Below, in pieces: positions 8,850-16,186 of a DNA stretch of 64,000 bases (positions within the stretch are counted from its first letter, which is position 1; every line of letters begins with the position of its first letter). The stretch spans positions 16,910-80,909 of the forward strand of contig JAMNXP010000002.1 of NCBI GenBank assembly GCA_023653095.1, written 5' to 3'. The position numbers and the translations under genes are program-made. The notes beneath the pieces were generated by a model, which did no database searches, had not been told where the DNA came from, and saw only the letters and a list, made by a program, of their open reading frames with translations. The stretch comes from Bacteroidia bacterium (GTDB taxonomy: Bacteria > Bacteroidota > Bacteroidia > NS11-12g > UBA955).

Positions 8850-10115
8850 ATGTCAACGATTTTCACCAATATATCGAAGATACACGGGTTAATGTCCCCA
8901 GAAAGAAACAAATTCAACCTGAAATTTGGCCAGGAGATGTCTCAAGTTGACTGTCTTTCTGATGCTTATATTAAAGTTGAAAACGGCCGTATTTTAGAAA
9001 TTGGAAGTGGAATGCCTGAACTGAAAGATGAAGATCAAGTAATTGATTTACAAGGAAAAGAAGTACTCCCTGGTTTCGTGGATTCACATACACATTTGGT
9101 GTTTGCGGCGCCACGTCACGAAGAATTTTCTCTGAGAATCAAGGGGGCGAGTTACGAAGAAATTGCCGAAGCAGGGGGTGGCATATTGAATTCGGCGGCG
9201 AAATTGAGGTTGATGTCAGAAGATGAACTTTTTGATCATGCTTCCGAAAGAGTGAAATCGATGATTCTACATGGCACCACGTGCATAGAAATTAAAAGTG
9301 GATACGGATTGAGTGTAGATTCAGAGCTCAAAATGTTGAGGGTAATCAAGAGATTGAAAGAGGCATTTCCCATTTTAATTAAAGCCACTTTTTTGGGTGC
9401 GCACGCCTTTCCGAAGGAGTTCAAACAGCAGCCCGATGCCTATATTGATCTCATTTTAAGAGATATGCTTCCGGCAGTAATTGCCGATGATTTAGCAGAT
9501 CATATAGATGTTTTTTGCGACCGCGGATTTTTCACGCAAGAGCAAACCGAAAGGATTTTGACTCAATCTCAGAAATACGGTTTGCCATCAAAGATTCATG
9601 GTAATGAATTGGGATTAACGGGTGGAGTGCAAGTGGCGGTGAAAATGGAATCTTGGAGTGTTGATCACCTAGAACATTGCAGCGAGGTGGAATTTGAATT
9701 GATGCGAGATTCATTTTCTCATGAATACGGCGGTACCATGCCTGTGGCTTTGCCTGGAACCTCTTATTTCTTGGGAATTCCATATGCCCCAACTCGAAAG
9801 ATGATTGATTTTGGTTTGCCGGTGGTTCTAGCAACAGACTTCAATCCGGGTTCTAGTCCAATACATTCTTTACAAAATATTGCATCTTTGGCATGCACTC
9901 AAATGAAGATGCTTCCCGAAGAGGTATTTCATGCCATTACCTGTAATGCTGCTCACAGTTTGAGGCTTGGCAATGAGGTAGGTTCTTTAGGAATAGGAAT
10001 GCGGGCTGATTTTTTGGTGATGAAAACCCGCGATTCTATAAAAACGATTCCTTATTTCATGGGACAAAATCAGGTGGAAAGAGTGTTCATCGAAGGGCAA
10101 GAGTTTTTTGCCTAA
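8850..10115 (+). CDS. hutI: Imidazolonepropionase
   Basis: HutI opens the ring of 4-imidazolone-5-propionate to N-formimino-L-glutamate, the third step of histidine degradation. The 421-residue protein has the amidohydrolase metal motif VDSHTHLVFAA near residue 77, the substrate loop KSGYGLS near 150, KIHGNELG with its metal His near 250, and ATDFNPGSSP with the metal Asp near 330. The conserved start (IFTNISKIHGL) supports the ATG at 8850. No other hut genes are adjacent, so the pathway is dispersed in this genome. Confidence 0.95.
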   Translation: MSTIFTNISKIHGLMSPERNKFNLKFGQEMSQVDCLSDAYIKVENGRILEIGSGMPELKDEDQVIDLQGKEVLPGFVDSHTHLVFAAPRHEEFSLRIKGASYEEIAEAGGGILNSAAKLRLMSEDELFDHASERVKSMILHGTTCIEIKSGYGLSVDSELKMLRVIKRLKEAFPILIKATFLGAHAFPKEFKQQPDAYIDLILRDMLPAVIADDLADHIDVFCDRGFFTQEQTERILTQSQKYGLPSKIHGNELGLTGGVQVAVKMESWSVDHLEHCSEVEFELMRDSFSHEYGGTMPVALPGTSYFLGIPYAPTRKMIDFGLPVVLATDFNPGSSPIHSLQNIASLACTQMKMLPEEVFHAITCNAAHSLRLGNEVGSLGIGMRADFLVMKTRDSIKTIPYFMGQNQVERVFIEGQEFFA

Positions 10116-10143
10116 AATTCAACACAGGCGCCACAGAATGTAG

Positions 10144-10151
10144 TAATTTTG
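10144..10151 (+). promoter_or_regulatory. -7 box TAATTTTG of bacilliredoxin gene
   Basis: Exact TAnnTTTG match ending five bases before the ATG at 10157; predicts a leaderless or near-leaderless message. No clear -33 TTG is seen at the usual distance. Confidence 0.5.
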
Positions 10152-10156
10152 TGATT

Positions 10157-10576
10157 ATGCCTTATCCAGAAATGATGGTTGCTCCTATGAGAGCCGAGTT
10201 GACCAATAAAGGGTTTACCGAATTAAAATCTGCTGCTGAAGTTGAAGCGGCTATGAATGGAAATAACGACACTACTCTTGTAGTAGTAAATTCAGTTTGT
10301 GGTTGTGCTGCGGGAAGCGCTAGACCAGGAATTCTAAAGTCATTGGAAATTTCGTCTAAAAAGCCGGTTAAATTGGTGACCGTTTTCGCAGGGCAAGATT
10401 TGGATGCAGTGGCTAAAGCACGCGAATTTATGGTGCCATTCCCTCCATCGTCTCCTGCAGTTGCTCTTTTCAAAAATGGCGAAGTGGTTCACATGGTTGA
10501 ACGTCACATGATTGAAGGTAGAACTGCTGATATGGTGGCTGATAATTTAGCTGCTGCTTATGAGCAATTTTGCTAA
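10157..10576 (+). CDS. BrxA/BrxB-family bacilliredoxin (YphP/YqiW)
   Basis: A 139-residue protein of the bacilliredoxin family, thioredoxin-fold proteins that remove low-molecular-weight thiols from mixed disulfides. The hallmark CGC active site is present in NSVCGCAAGSARPG near residue 54, along with VAPMRAELT at the N terminus and the PPSSPAVALFKNGEVVHM strand before ERHMIEGR. Characterised members act on bacillithiol; some Bacteroidota make bacillithiol, so that role is plausible here but not proven. The ATG at 10157 follows a -7 box by five bases; a GTG at 10151 lies inside that box and is unlikely. Confidence 0.9.
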   Translation: MPYPEMMVAPMRAELTNKGFTELKSAAEVEAAMNGNNDTTLVVVNSVCGCAAGSARPGILKSLEISSKKPVKLVTVFAGQDLDAVAKAREFMVPFPPSSPAVALFKNGEVVHMVERHMIEGRTADMVADNLAAAYEQFC

Positions 10577-11357
10577 TCTACTGCCTGAAGTTCTGAAGGT
10601 GTGCAAAGAAGTTGGAGAGTTTCAACTTCAACATCTTCAAAAGGTAGGATTGGAAGCCATTGAAGAAAAAACGGCCAATCAGTTGGTGAGTTTTGTAGAC
10701 AAAAACAGCGAGCAAATGCTGGTTGATGGCTTAAAAACTTTACTTCCCAATTCAACCATTATAGGTGAAGAAAGCGCTCCAGAAAACAGAACGTTGACCT
10801 CCGAAACCTGGATCATTGACCCATTAGACGGAACCACAAACTTCTTACACGGATTACCCGTATTTTCCATCAGCGTAGCCCTATTTGTTGACGGACAACC
10901 GCATCTTGCCGTAGTAGAGTGTCCAGCGTTGAAAGAATCATTTACAGCGGCTTTGGGAAAGGGAGCTTGGCTAAATGGTGAACCCATTGCGGTGGCAACC
11001 AATCCTGATTTGAAAAATAGCTTAATTGCCACTGGATTTCCATATTACACCTTCGGGAAGATGTCTGAATACCTTGAATTGCTAGAGGTCTTCATGAGGT
11101 CTACTCAGGGTTTGCGACGTATGGGCTCTGCCGCAATAGATTTAGCTTATGTTGCTTGCGGTCGATTTGATGCCTTTTTTGAGATGAATTTATCTCCTTG
11201 GGACATTGCCGCTGGCATACTTCTGGTAAGAGAAGCGGGAGGGCAGGTAACAGATTTTCACGGGAAGGAAGATATTGTATTTGATCAAGAAATCATTGCT
11301 GCTTCGAGTGTGATTTATGACACCTTCACCAAAGAAGTTGCCTTAAAATTGGGCTAA
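10560..11357 (+). CDS. Inositol monophosphatase family phosphatase
   Basis: A 265-residue Mg-dependent, Li-sensitive-type phosphatase of the IMPase/SuhB fold. Metal-binding motifs are complete: GEESA near residue 70, WIIDPLDGTTNF near 85 and PWDIAAGILLVREAGG near 215. Substrate could be inositol phosphate, NADP or 3'-phosphoadenosine 5'-phosphate; sequence alone does not decide, though the length and DPLDGTTNFLHG version of the motif favour SuhB-like inositol monophosphatases. It overlaps the bacilliredoxin by 17 bp, so translation is probably coupled. Confidence 0.9.
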   Translation: MSNFANLLPEVLKVCKEVGEFQLQHLQKVGLEAIEEKTANQLVSFVDKNSEQMLVDGLKTLLPNSTIIGEESAPENRTLTSETWIIDPLDGTTNFLHGLPVFSISVALFVDGQPHLAVVECPALKESFTAALGKGAWLNGEPIAVATNPDLKNSLIATGFPYYTFGKMSEYLELLEVFMRSTQGLRRMGSAAIDLAYVACGRFDAFFEMNLSPWDIAAGILLVREAGGQVTDFHGKEDIVFDQEIIAASSVIYDTFTKEVALKLG

Positions 11358-11369
11358 TCTTTGCCATTC

Positions 11370-11377
11370 TAAGTTTG
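11370..11377 (+). promoter_or_regulatory. -7 box TAAGTTTG before LysE-family gene
   Basis: Exact TAnnTTTG match 18 bases upstream of the ATG at 11396, giving a short leader of about 12 nt. Confidence 0.4.
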
Positions 11378-11395
11378 CGGGGTTAACTTGCAAAC

Positions 11396-12058
11396 ATGGA
11401 TTGGGCGCTCGCAGTAATACGCGGTATAGGTTACGGATTGTTCTTAGGAATGATGAGTTTCGGACCTGCATTTTTTGCGCTCATTCAAGTAGGAATGCAA
11501 GGTGGAAAGAAGGCGGGTTGGCGAATGGCCACGGGCATTTTTTTAGCCGATTTGGTGGTTGCCTTAGCTTGTTTTTATGGTTTGGCAGGGTTGTTCTCCA
11601 CGCCTTGGTTTCAGTTGGTATTTTCTGGATTTGCTGCTTCTGGTATCTTGTTTATGGGAGTAAGAGGGTTTGTAGTGAAATACCGTAATTTCATTGAAAA
11701 CCTGCAAAAACCGATGAATCCCAACGCAAATTTACTTCAAGGATTCATTGTCAATTTGATGAATCCCTTCGTGATTCTCTTGTGGGTGGGTATTTTGGGA
11801 GCCATTTCTGTTGGACATGATAGTGCCATTGATCATGAATATACCATTTTGGTGGAAATGATGAGTATATTGCTTACAGTCTTTACTTTAGACCTTGGAA
11901 AAGTGTACTTGAGCGACTATATAGGTAAGAAGTTGAATCTTCGCATATATTATTATTTCAATAAATATGTGGGGCTACTTCTGGTATTGATTGGTGTTTA
12001 TTATGCCTATCATTTCGTTAAATTACTGATCAGTCAAGTGCCTGCATTATTTCAATAA
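11396..12058 (+). CDS. LysE-family transporter
   Basis: A 220-residue inner-membrane protein with six predicted helices. The first helix and loop, GMMSFGPAFFALIQVGMQGGKKAGWRMATGIFLAD, follow the LysE/RhtB pattern (G-x2-GP-x9-G-x4-G), and the second repeat carries NLMNPFVILLWVGILG with the conserved NPF-type asparagine-proline. Members export amino acids or related small molecules; substrate unknown. It is followed after 6 bp by another membrane transporter and both are probably one transcript. Confidence 0.8.
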   Translation: MDWALAVIRGIGYGLFLGMMSFGPAFFALIQVGMQGGKKAGWRMATGIFLADLVVALACFYGLAGLFSTPWFQLVFSGFAASGILFMGVRGFVVKYRNFIENLQKPMNPNANLLQGFIVNLMNPFVILLWVGILGAISVGHDSAIDHEYTILVEMMSILLTVFTLDLGKVYLSDYIGKKLNLRIYYYFNKYVGLLLVLIGVYYAYHFVKLLISQVPALFQ

Positions 12059-12064
12059 AATTTA

Positions 12065-12976
12065 ATGAGTTTTATAGGCCAAAATATCAATCTTTTATTG
12101 AATGTGGTACTGGGTATGATCATGTTTGGCTTGGGATTAAGCCTAAAAAAACACGATTTTAAAGTGCTCTTTGATCAACCGCGCTCTTTAGCGGTGGGTT
12201 TGTTTTCACAAATGATATTGCTGCCCATTTTGGCTTATATCTTAGTGTCTAATGCAACCTTGCCAGTGGAATTTAAGGTAGGAATCATGATTCTGAGTGT
12301 CTGTCCTGGAGGCATTACTTCTAATTTGGTAAGTTACTTTGTTAAAGGGAATGTCGCTCTTTCAGTTAGTTTAACCGTCTCCAATGCGGTTTTGTCGTTG
12401 ATTTCAATTCCCTTGTTGGTGAATGTTTTTCTTTGGTGGTTGATGCCTGAAAAGAACAGTGATTTTATTGCTCTTCCCTTATTTGACACCTTTGTAGCTA
12501 TTTTCTTGGTTACTTTAGTGCCTGCGGGATTGGGTATGTTGGTGCGAACATTCTTAGGCAAGAAAATCTTACAAATTCAAAAGGTGATAAATATAATTTT
12601 ACCCCTTTTACTTTTATTGGTTTTTGCAACCAAGTTTTTAGCGGGTCAAGATCATGGGGGTACAAGCATGACGGCCAATGAAACCATGATGCTTACTCCC
12701 TACGTTATTGCTTTCAATGTGCTTTCCATGTTGATGGGATTTTTAATCGGAATTCCATTCATGTTATCATTTAAAAATAGAATCACCATGGCCATCGAAG
12801 TGGGTTTGCATAATACAGCTTTGGGTTTATTGATTGCCGGGCAATTGCTGAACAATACTGAAATGGAAAAGCCAGCCTTGGTCTATGCCTTATATTCTTT
12901 TGCAGTAACCTTTGGAGTGAGTTGGTTACTCATTAGGCTCAGGTTGCATCGCCTGAAAAAACGCAGTAAGATCTGA
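12065..12976 (+). CDS. Bile acid:sodium symporter (BASS) family protein
   Basis: A 303-residue protein with nine to ten membrane helices. The BASS signatures are visible: MFGLGLSLKKHDF at the first helix, CPGGITSNLVSYFVKGNVALSVSLT (the crossover sodium-site segment) near residue 80, and EVGLHNTALG near 240. In bacteria these proteins take up organic acids, pantoate-like compounds or other anions; substrate unknown. Its last 51 bp overlap the convergent nadD coding sequence, which is an unusually long tail-to-tail overlap, so its final residues (RLRLHRLKKRSKI) are constrained by nadD. Confidence 0.85.
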   Translation: MSFIGQNINLLLNVVLGMIMFGLGLSLKKHDFKVLFDQPRSLAVGLFSQMILLPILAYILVSNATLPVEFKVGIMILSVCPGGITSNLVSYFVKGNVALSVSLTVSNAVLSLISIPLLVNVFLWWLMPEKNSDFIALPLFDTFVAIFLVTLVPAGLGMLVRTFLGKKILQIQKVINIILPLLLLLVFATKFLAGQDHGGTSMTANETMMLTPYVIAFNVLSMLMGFLIGIPFMLSFKNRITMAIEVGLHNTALGLLIAGQLLNNTEMEKPALVYALYSFAVTFGVSWLLIRLRLHRLKKRSKI

Positions 12977-13516
12977 TACTATTTCAGTAGGAACGAGGTG
13001 GTTTATTGGCTCATTTTCCCACAGCAAATCTCGAATTTCAGTAGCAGATATATCTATCAATGGAGCGTCATACCAAGTGGCTCCAAATGGCATGGGTTCA
13101 GCCGGTTTTGGGTAGCCAGGACGTGCATAGACGTGTAACGGACAAATTTGCGATAATTGCTCTGCAAATTGCCATTTATGAAAGGTGTAGAGGTTGTCGG
13201 CGCCCATAATCAAGGAAAAATGGTGTTCTGGATATTTTTCGTAAAAATGAACGGCTGATTTATAGGTGTAAGACGGTAAACTCAAATGAAACTCTTCATC
13301 AGAACAACTCAGTTGTGGCTCATTGATTAATGCGTTTTGAACCCATTGCAATCTGAGCGCTGCTGGTATTAAAGTTTCTTCTGATTTGTGGGGATTTAGG
13401 GGCGATGGTACAAACCACATTTCATCGAAATTGCCGTGTTCCAAAATGTATTTTGCAACTTGAAGGTGCCCAATGTGTATGGGATTGAAAGATCCAAAAT
13501 ACAAGCCTACTCTCAT
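12926..13516 (-). CDS. nadD: Nicotinate-nucleotide adenylyltransferase
   Basis: NadD transfers AMP from ATP to nicotinate mononucleotide, making deamido-NAD. The 196-residue protein has the nucleotidyltransferase motifs GSFNPIHIGHL at residues 8-18 and ISATEIRDLL near residue 165, plus the NadD-specific WFVPSPLNPHK and MGADNLYTFHKW. It overlaps gmk upstream by ATGA (translational coupling), and its 3' end overlaps the convergent BASS transporter by 51 bp. Confidence 0.95.
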   Translation of the reverse strand: MRVGLYFGSFNPIHIGHLQVAKYILEHGNFDEMWFVPSPLNPHKSEETLIPAALRLQWVQNALINEPQLSCSDEEFHLSLPSYTYKSAVHFYEKYPEHHFSLIMGADNLYTFHKWQFAEQLSQICPLHVYARPGYPKPAEPMPFGATWYDAPLIDISATEIRDLLWENEPINHLVPTEIVSDLTAFFQAMQPEPNE

Positions 13517-14085
13517 GATTCTTTGTGGTAAAAATCTGAAACCAATTTTTCACAGGTTTCAAATGTTTCTTCCAATACATCATTAACAACTACCACATCA
13601 TATTGGTTTTCAAAGCTCAATTCATAATTGGCTTTGGCTATGCGTTCTTTGAGTTGATGTTCTACTTCGGTGCTTCGTTTGGTAAGTCTTTCTAACAATA
13701 CATCTACGTTGGGAGGTCTCAGAAAAACGGCTAGTGCTTGTTCGCCAAATTTACGCTTTAAGTTTAGTCCGCCTTTTACATCAACATCAAAGACTACCAT
13801 CTTATTGTTGGCCCAAATTTTTTCTACTTCACTCCACAGAGTTCCGTACAGAATACCGGCATATACCTCTTCGTATTCCAGGAAGGCATTTTCTTCAATT
13901 TTTTGGCGAAAAACATCTTCGGAAAGGAAGTGATATTCACGGCCGTCTACCTCACCCGGACGAGGCTGTCTGGTAGTTGCGCTCACAGAGAAGCCGAGCT
14001 GATGCTGCAGCTTTTCCATCAGGTGTTTAACCACAGTGGTTTTGCCTGATCCCGAAGGCGCTGAAAAGATGAGGAGCTTATTCAA
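13513..14085 (-). CDS. gmk: Guanylate kinase (TTG start)
   Basis: Gmk phosphorylates GMP to GDP. The P-loop SAPSGSGKTT is at residues 8-17, the GMP-binding segment SATTRQPRPGEVDGREYHFL follows near 35-55, and EYEEVYAG and VDVKGG complete the pattern at a normal 190 residues. No ATG precedes the P-loop: the only start compatible with a whole protein is the TTG at 14085, one base after the stop of the PNGase-like gene, with an in-frame TAA directly upstream. That suggests low-level expression by reinitiation from the gene upstream. It overlaps nadD by 4 bp. Confidence 0.93.
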   Translation of the reverse strand: MNKLLIFSAPSGSGKTTVVKHLMEKLQHQLGFSVSATTRQPRPGEVDGREYHFLSEDVFRQKIEENAFLEYEEVYAGILYGTLWSEVEKIWANNKMVVFDVDVKGGLNLKRKFGEQALAVFLRPPNVDVLLERLTKRSTEVEHQLKERIAKANYELSFENQYDVVVVNDVLEETFETCEKLVSDFYHKES

Positions 14086-14088
14086 AAC

Positions 14089-16041
14089 TTAATATAATAC
14101 AACTTTGGAAGTGCAAAGGTCGTTGTTTTGTTTGAAATTGACCATATAGACCCCTGGTTGTCTGTTTTTGAGGTCAATCCATTGATATACACTGAAATTA
14201 GGCTCAAGTATTTTTGATTCAATGAGTTGCCCTTGCATATTCCTAATTTCAATGACTGCTTGAGTTGCATTTTTTGCAAATAATTCAGGGATTTCTACGG
14301 CGAATCCATCAGAAGCTGGGTTTGGATAAACCTTCAAAACAGCAGTTGGTTTCTCCAAATCTGCCGTGCTAACGGGAAATCCTACGGTAAAATCATAGCG
14401 AATGGATGTCCCAAAATCAATCCCAAAGTTCTTGTGTAATACACCGCTAACCTCATTTCTTAATTGAAGCGAGCCGTTACCATCATAGGTGTTTGCCCAC
14501 CATCCCAATCCGTCTTCATTGAGATTGTAGTCTTTAGGGGAAATGCCCGTATCGGAGAATTCGAAGGTGAAACACCCATTACCCAAGATAATGGTATCTC
14601 TGTGGATGGTGTTTTTGGCGGTGAAATTCTTCTTTTCATGAACAATATTTCCTTGAGGACCAATGATTCTGTAGCTGTTCTCGCTCGGCGCGTTGTTGGT
14701 TTTAAAAACCACAATGACTTTATTTGGTAGCGCAGGAGGAACAGCGGGCATGGTAACTTGCTGATAGTTGTTGGAAGCATCTTCATCCGTTTTGCCGTTT
14801 ACTTTTAGAACGCGGCATTCAAATTGGTTACTCACTGACGTCCAATCAAAATAGGAGGGAAGATAAACATTGAATGTTTCGTTTGAGTGAATCACGCCTT
14901 TCCAAAGATATTTTTCCAGTTTTCCACCGGTGATTCCGTATTCCAATTCTAAACTTTGAATGGGTTCTTTTCCGGTGTTTCGGATTTTCACTTCGGGTTC
15001 GCTGCAAATGGGATTCATGCGCGAATATTGAGGGTGATTGGAAGGTTTCAATATGTCTTCAATGGTTGCGTCTGTCTGATATTTATATTCGCCAAATTCC
15101 ACCAAATATGCGGTGATGACATAGTTTGAGCTTCCACCGGTACGCACATAGGTTTCCATGTCGAGGTCAAAATTGTGAGGCTTCCCGTTTTCGGGGACTT
15201 CAAAATTGTACTCTTCTACGTTTTGTCCTGGACACCAAGAAGCGCGGTCATAGACCCAGGTTCCGCCTTGAGGGAAAACCGGATTGCTGCCACAGTTGTC
15301 GCGCCAAACCCAAGCGGTGTCAACGTATTGGCTGTCAAGCCAAAGGTAACGACGTTTGGGACAAAATTCAGCGCAGTTGCTGGGTTGATCCATGCCATGG
15401 CCGGTTTGTATGATTTTGAAGCGCGAGTATTTGGTGCCTTGAGTGGGTGTCCAAGTAAAATTCTCTGCGCGTGCCTCAAAAATAGAATCGTTGCCATAGG
15501 GAATGCTTTTTTGCATGATGCGTTTTATTCCCACAACATCTCTGATGGATGGACCTTCGTGCATGATGAATTTTAAAGTGATGATCCAGCCGCGGCCATT
15601 GCGGGTTTCGTAGCCAGTGTGTCTGTATTTGATTTGAACCGAATCTCTGAACAATGATTGGAAATCGGTGATGTCAAACTTCCAAGTATGTTTCCACTGA
15701 CTGTTGAAGGTAAGTCCGTAGGGCGTAATGAATCGCATGATTTCCCATCCCAAAGAATCATTGAAAGTGCCACGGCGATTATCTAAATATATGTAGTTGA
15801 GATAGTCCCATTCTCCGCAGGTCATTCCTGTTGGACATTGAAACGAGAGTTCGCAGTACATGCGTTGGAAGTTTTTGTCTTTTGGGAAGACGCCCCATCT
15901 GCTGTAATCGGTGCTTCCGCGTGAAGGATCTGTTTGTATGAGGACTTTGTCGTGGGTAGTGACGATGGTCTGTGCTTTAATTCCAGTAACAAAAAATAAG
16001 CAAGTAAATAACAGGAAACACTTTGATTTGAGTGAATGCAT
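14089..16041 (-). CDS. Secreted PNGase F-like glycoamidase with T9SS sorting domain
   Basis: The ATG at 16041 begins a signal peptide (MHSLKSKCFLLF to GIKAQ); 650 residues in total. The body resembles the peptide-N-glycosidase F fold (two jelly-roll domains): CGEWDY near residue 75, NGRGWIITLKFIMHEGPS near 165 and the Cys-rich NCAEFCPKRRYLWLD near 225 correspond in order to the regions that hold the PNGase F acidic active-site residues and disulfides. The C terminus is a type A T9SS sorting domain (KVYPNPASDGFAVEI, ending GVYMVNFKQ...VVLY), so it is secreted across the outer membrane. Catalytic activity is inferred; many such homologues are uncharacterised. Confidence 0.72.
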   Translation of the reverse strand: MHSLKSKCFLLFTCLFFVTGIKAQTIVTTHDKVLIQTDPSRGSTDYSRWGVFPKDKNFQRMYCELSFQCPTGMTCGEWDYLNYIYLDNRRGTFNDSLGWEIMRFITPYGLTFNSQWKHTWKFDITDFQSLFRDSVQIKYRHTGYETRNGRGWIITLKFIMHEGPSIRDVVGIKRIMQKSIPYGNDSIFEARAENFTWTPTQGTKYSRFKIIQTGHGMDQPSNCAEFCPKRRYLWLDSQYVDTAWVWRDNCGSNPVFPQGGTWVYDRASWCPGQNVEEYNFEVPENGKPHNFDLDMETYVRTGGSSNYVITAYLVEFGEYKYQTDATIEDILKPSNHPQYSRMNPICSEPEVKIRNTGKEPIQSLELEYGITGGKLEKYLWKGVIHSNETFNVYLPSYFDWTSVSNQFECRVLKVNGKTDEDASNNYQQVTMPAVPPALPNKVIVVFKTNNAPSENSYRIIGPQGNIVHEKKNFTAKNTIHRDTIILGNGCFTFEFSDTGISPKDYNLNEDGLGWWANTYDGNGSLQLRNEVSGVLHKNFGIDFGTSIRYDFTVGFPVSTADLEKPTAVLKVYPNPASDGFAVEIPELFAKNATQAVIEIRNMQGQLIESKILEPNFSVYQWIDLKNRQPGVYMVNFKQNNDLCTSKVVLY

Positions 16042-16045
16042 TTTC

Positions 16046-16053
16046 CAAAAATA
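16046..16053 (-). promoter_or_regulatory. -7 box TATTTTTG of PNGase-like gene
   Basis: Minus-strand TATTTTTG is four bases from the ATG at 16041. A TTTG lies 21 bases upstream of the box, a fair -33 match, so this is one of the better-supported leaderless-type promoters. Confidence 0.6.
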
Positions 16054-16186
16054 AGGGTAAATAAGGGTCAAAATCAAAAAAACAGGAGCAGAATATTAAT
16101 AAATGATTATTTCGGTGTAGGGCTTTTTAATTTAATGATAACTCAAGGTTAACGGGTTGTTTTTAAGAAAGGGTAAACTTTGAATC

